NCBI GenBank assembly: GCA_965248135.1
Contig: CBDFIN010000007.1
Coordinates: forward strand, 62,001 to 126,000
Length of the DNA stretch: 64,000 nucleotides
Direction: 5' to 3'
Origin: SZUA-100 sp965248135
Lineage (GTDB): Bacteria; Pseudomonadota; Alphaproteobacteria; Rhizobiales; Rhizobiaceae
This document shows positions 61,008-64,000 of this stretch, one piece after another (the first letter of the stretch is position 1; each line of letters begins with the position of its first letter). Made by a program: the position numbers and the translations under genes. The notes under the pieces are model-generated. The model was given only the letters and a program-made list of their open reading frames with translations, made no database searches and was not told where the DNA came from.

Positions 61008-62486
61008 TTAATCCTTTAAATACCAGCCCCAAGGTTCTGATCGATCATAAGTGGTGATCTGTTTGGTCTCGAGATAATTATTTAGCCCCCATTCGCCCAA
61101 CTCGCGCCCGATACCTGACTGTTTGTAACCACCCCAGGGTGCTTCAACAAAAGTAGGTTGGGAACAATTGATCCAAACGATCCCGGCACGAAAACCACGT
61201 GCTATACGATCAGCGCGTGCGTTATCTGCCGTCATAACAGCGGCCGCCAGTCCAAAACGACTGTCATTGGCAAGCGTCAATGCCTCAACCTCGGTTTTGA
61301 ATGTTTTTACGCACACCACTGGCCCAAAGATTTCCTCCCGCCAAATCCAGCTATCGGTATCCATATCCGCGAAAACAGTCGGTTCCACATAAAAGCCTTG
61401 CTCTAAGCCTTTTGGTATTTTGCCCCCTGTTAGAACCGTGGCACCTTCAGCCTTGCCGCGCGCAATAGCCGCAAGGACCTTTTCATGCTGTCCCTTGCTG
61501 ACAAGTGGGCCAAGCAAAGCGCCGTCTTTCATACCATGCCCTATGGGTATTTTTTTAGTTTCTTCAACCAAACGTTCCATAAGTTTGGGATAAATAGTCT
61601 CTTCAATCAACACACGTGAAGTCGCGGAACAGACCTCACCCTGGTTCCAGAAAATCCCAAAGAGAATCCATTCGACTGCCTCTTCGATATCGCAGTCCGC
61701 GAAAACCACAAACGGGGATTTTCCGCCAAGTTCCAGGCTGATTGACTTGATATCCCGGGCAGCAGTTTGCATGACTTTTGATCCTGTGGGAACAGAACCG
61801 GTAAAAGCCAATTTATCCACGTCGGCATGCTCTGTCAGCGGCTGACCTGCGTGTGGGCCAAAACCGGTAACAATATTCAAAACGCCATTGGGCAAACCTG
61901 CCGCAATTGCAATATCGCCGTACTCAAGTGCCGTTAGTGGTGTTAATTCGGACGGTTTTAACACCATTGAACAACCCGCAGCCAATGCCGGGGCAATTTT
62001 CCATGCGGCCATCAGCATAGGGAAGTTCCACGGGATGATCGCACCGGCAACGCCGACGGGTTCACGCACAACTTTGGACGTGAAACGCGGCTCGGGTAAT
62101 GCAACAACGCTTGATCCGTCTTCTTCCAATTTCACGGCCAGATCCGCATAGAAATGGAAACATGCGGCGGTGTCTTCTATGTCCCAAATCGCCTCTGGCA
62201 GAGGTTTACCGTTGTCTCGAACCTCAAGCCGCGCCAAAACATCAATGCGCGCGTCAATTTCGTCGCCCATTTTGTGCAATACGGCAGCGCGATCGGCCCC
62301 GCTCATTTTTGGCCATGGCCCATCATCAAATGCGCGCCGTGCGGCCTGAACAGCAGCATCGATATCTTCCGCGCCACCCGCAGGAGCCTGATGAAATACT
62401 TCATTATTTGACGGGTCAATAACATCAAATGTCCTGCCTGATTTTGGGGCAATCCATTGACCGTCAATAAACAGTTTTGTTCGCAT
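61008..62486 (-). CDS. aldehyde dehydrogenase family protein (betaine-aldehyde/semialdehyde-type)
   Basis: NAD(P)-dependent oxidation of an aldehyde to an acid, 492 residues. PWNFPMLMAAWKIAPALAAG and KPSELTPLTA are the cofactor segments. ELGGKSP holds the catalytic Glu and FWNQGEVCSA the nucleophile Cys; the late WGGYKQSGIGRELG is complete. By neighbourhood it could oxidise a semialdehyde of amino-acid breakdown such as 2-oxoglutarate semialdehyde, but the sequence resembles betaine-aldehyde enzymes as well. It lies eight bases after the third SDR. Confidence 0.9.
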   Translation of the reverse strand: MRTKLFIDGQWIAPKSGRTFDVIDPSNNEVFHQAPAGGAEDIDAAVQAARRAFDDGPWPKMSGADRAAVLHKMGDEIDARIDVLARLEVRDNGKPLPEAIWDIEDTAACFHFYADLAVKLEEDGSSVVALPEPRFTSKVVREPVGVAGAIIPWNFPMLMAAWKIAPALAAGCSMVLKPSELTPLTALEYGDIAIAAGLPNGVLNIVTGFGPHAGQPLTEHADVDKLAFTGSVPTGSKVMQTAARDIKSISLELGGKSPFVVFADCDIEEAVEWILFGIFWNQGEVCSATSRVLIEETIYPKLMERLVEETKKIPIGHGMKDGALLGPLVSKGQHEKVLAAIARGKAEGATVLTGGKIPKGLEQGFYVEPTVFADMDTDSWIWREEIFGPVVCVKTFKTEVEALTLANDSRFGLAAAVMTADNARADRIARGFRAGIVWINCSQPTFVEAPWGGYKQSGIGRELGEWGLNNYLETKQITTYDRSEPWGWYLKD

Positions 62487-62494
62487 GTTTTTCC

Positions 62495-63196
62495 TTACAT
62501 ATGTCGGGTCAAGCCACCGTCAACACGCAGGCTTTGGCCGGTGATATAGCTAGAATCGTCTGTTAAGAGAAAAGCCACGGCTTTTGCTGCTTCTTCGGCC
62601 TTACCGATGCGTTTCAACGGCACAGGTTCGGCAAGCGTTTCAGGATGATCGAGGCTATCGATAAACCCTGGCAACATGCAATTCATACGAATGTTGGCCG
62701 GGCCATAACGATCAGAAAACAGTTTGGCAAAAGACGCCACCGCTGCACGGTAAGCGCATGAGACGGGGAACCATAGGCTGGGTTCAAACGTGGCATAGGT
62801 TGTAATGTTTACAATTGCCCCGCCACCTTGTTTTTCCATCACGGGGGCCACAAGCCGTGCCATACGCACAACGCTAAGTAGCATCATGTCGTTGCCAAGC
62901 GCCCACTTATCATCTTCGATTTCCAGTAGATCACCTTTGGGCGGGTGGCCTGTGTGATTGAGCACAGCATCAACCCGGCCGTAAGTGTTCATAGTCAAAT
63001 CAAATATCGCCTGGATATCTTCAGCGCTCTCGGCTCGTCCACGATAGGCTACGCCACCAAGTTCCGCAGCCAGTTTTTCGCAGCTTTCAGAAGGCGACAT
63101 CAGCGCCAGCTTATAGCCGCGTTTAGACATCTCACGGGCAACTGCGGCACCCATGCCTCGGCCGCCACCAGTTATCAAGGCAACTTTTTCGGTCAT
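62495..63196 (-). CDS. SDR-like protein lacking the Tyr-Lys catalytic pair
   Basis: 233 residues with an intact nucleotide loop TGGGRGMG and C-terminal SDR end YITGQSLRVDGGL. The usual NNAG is NHTGH. The catalytic YxxxK is not there: aligned at the conserved AAV that follows the Lys, the segment reads VSCAYRAAVASFAK, placing Ser at the Tyr position and Arg at the Lys position; a Tyr stands next to the Arg. It may bind cofactor without classical dehydrogenase chemistry, or use a shifted Tyr. It sits between the aldehyde dehydrogenase and FAD enzyme genes, 13 bases after the latter. Confidence 0.82.
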   Translation of the reverse strand: MTEKVALITGGGRGMGAAVAREMSKRGYKLALMSPSESCEKLAAELGGVAYRGRAESAEDIQAIFDLTMNTYGRVDAVLNHTGHPPKGDLLEIEDDKWALGNDMMLLSVVRMARLVAPVMEKQGGGAIVNITTYATFEPSLWFPVSCAYRAAVASFAKLFSDRYGPANIRMNCMLPGFIDSLDHPETLAEPVPLKRIGKAEEAAKAVAFLLTDDSSYITGQSLRVDGGLTRHM

Positions 63197-63209
63197 GGAT
63201 TATCCTTTC

Positions 63210-64000
63210 TTAAAAACGATCTGGTCGGTACGCGGTCAAATCAACATCTGGTTCGCGGTTTACAGCTATATCGCTCACTATGCGTGCGGTCGTGGCGCCC
63301 AGCGTTAAACCCAATTGGCCGTGCCCGGTTGCTAAGATCACATTTTGTGCATTCGGCGCCCGCCCGATAATTGGTTTGGTATCTGGTGTCAGAGGTCTTC
63401 GACCCATGATCTTTCGGGCACTTGTAGTTTGCAAGCCCGGCAACACCCGTTTAGCTTTTTCCACCAGAATATCAGCGCGTTTCCAGTTTGGTTGTGCAGT
63501 TAGGCTGGCAAATTCAATGCTGCCTGCTATTGCCAGTCCGCTTTCATAAGGTGTAATTCCAAAACCACCCTTAGCGTATACCAACCCATGGGTCACATCG
63601 ACACCAGGTGTTTCGAGGCTGGTCTGGTACCCGATTACACCTTCCAACAAAATATTTAGACCAACAGCTTTGGCCAATTTTTTAGACCAGGCACCAGCTG
63701 CCACAACAATCTGATCTCCAGAGAATGTATCACCAGTTTTGGTTATTACGCCGGTTATTGTGTCGTCCTCGCGGCTAAAATCAACAACTTCGCCGCGCAG
63801 CACTTGCCCTCCGTTTTGGCGGAATGCCTTGTACAGTTCCAGGACATAGCGTTTGGTATCTACAACAGACCGCCAATCATGAAACACCGTTGCAGCGGCA
63901 AAATCTTTGGCGATTGACGGCTCCATCTCAGCAGCTTCATCACCTGAAATTTCTTCAATTTTAAATCCGTGTGCACGGCGCAGATTATGAAATTCGCGTT
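63210..64000 (-). CDS. FAD-dependent D-amino-acid/amine oxidoreductase (DadA/DAO type), 5' end outside window
   Basis: C-terminal 263 residues of a DAO-fold flavoenzyme; the frame stays open to the window edge, so the FAD-binding N-terminus is missing. Recognisable parts are VVDTKRYVLELYKAFRQNGG, the GDQIVVAAGAWSKKLAKAVG helix and the C-terminal GRRPLTPDTKPIIG and ATGHGQLGLTLG that close the FAD site. Next to a proline-racemase-family gene it could oxidise D-hydroxyproline or another D-amino or N-methyl amino acid. It is the first visible gene of the operon in transcription order. Confidence 0.87.
   Translation of the reverse strand, partial: REFHNLRRAHGFKIEEISGDEAAEMEPSIAKDFAAATVFHDWRSVVDTKRYVLELYKAFRQNGGQVLRGEVVDFSREDDTITGVITKTGDTFSGDQIVVAAGAWSKKLAKAVGLNILLEGVIGYQTSLETPGVDVTHGLVYAKGGFGITPYESGLAIAGSIEFASLTAQPNWKRADILVEKAKRVLPGLQTTSARKIMGRRPLTPDTKPIIGRAPNAQNVILATGHGQLGLTLGATTARIVSDIAVNREPDVDLTAYRPDRF

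Overview
The window reads as chromosomal DNA of an alphaproteobacterium of the Rhizobiales (Hyphomicrobiales) type. The signs are: a single unbroken str-S10-spc-alpha ribosomal block lacking rpsD and rpmJ; a giant two-TM, apolipoprotein-like coiled-coil protein resembling the rhizobial growth-pole-ring protein; a full CtrA-type box (TTAA-N7-TTAAC) beside that gene; and alphaproteobacterial palindromic repeats of the CGTCAT...CTTGA type. No rRNA gene, phage or CRISPR array is present. There is one tRNA gene (Trp).

Layout. 1-8450 (minus strand): an alpha/beta hydrolase cut by the window edge, a peptide ABC importer operon led by an M20 deacylase, and a hemolysin-III-type membrane protein. 8606-9355: a lone sulfotransferase. 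9440-28623 (plus): promoter, rpsL-rpsG-fusA-tuf, then the S10 and spc clusters through secY-adk, a second promoter, and rpsM-rpsK-rpoA-rplQ. 28642-34137: mazG, a pair of inverted palindromic repeats, a YaiI/YqxD protein, serine deaminase, a secreted repeat protein, a nitroreductase and a flavin reductase. 34180-41269: the 1609-residue coiled-coil protein, CtrA box, Hpt protein, ferredoxin and a TrxR-like ferredoxin-NADP reductase. 41287-43825 (minus): two tandem DUF922 putative metalloproteases and an MFS transporter. 43960-45738: folP-folB-folK. 46529-49530: a DctQ-DctM-DctP TRAP importer. 49666-54967: AzlCD, an HD-domain protein, a CinA-type MoaB/MogA-like domain protein, an enoyl-CoA hydratase/isomerase, a nucleoside hydrolase and two small secreted Cys proteins. 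55051-58113: tRNA-Trp, short tandem repeats and a decayed IS21-family element whose istA carries a pair of small palindromic mobile elements. 58418-64000 (minus): a more AT-rich catabolic operon with three SDRs, a proline-racemase-family enzyme, an aldehyde dehydrogenase and an FAD amine oxidoreductase cut by the window edge.

How the genes work together. The ribosomal block supplies translation, secretion (SecY), adenylate balance (Adk) and the RNA polymerase alpha subunit. The importer operon probably brings in peptides or acylated amino acids that the M20 enzyme hydrolyses. The fol genes make the dihydropteroate part of folate. The last operon resembles hydroxyproline/D-amino-acid catabolism: epimerise, oxidise, then oxidise the aldehyde.

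Most of the window is ordinary housekeeping. The least ordinary parts are the CTAG-bounded palindromic pair inside istA, whose removal restores the reading frame; the CtrA box between the polar-ring-like gene and the Hpt gene; the tandem HExxH DUF922 pair; and an SDR lacking the Tyr-Lys catalytic pair. I did not find a clearly new multi-gene system.
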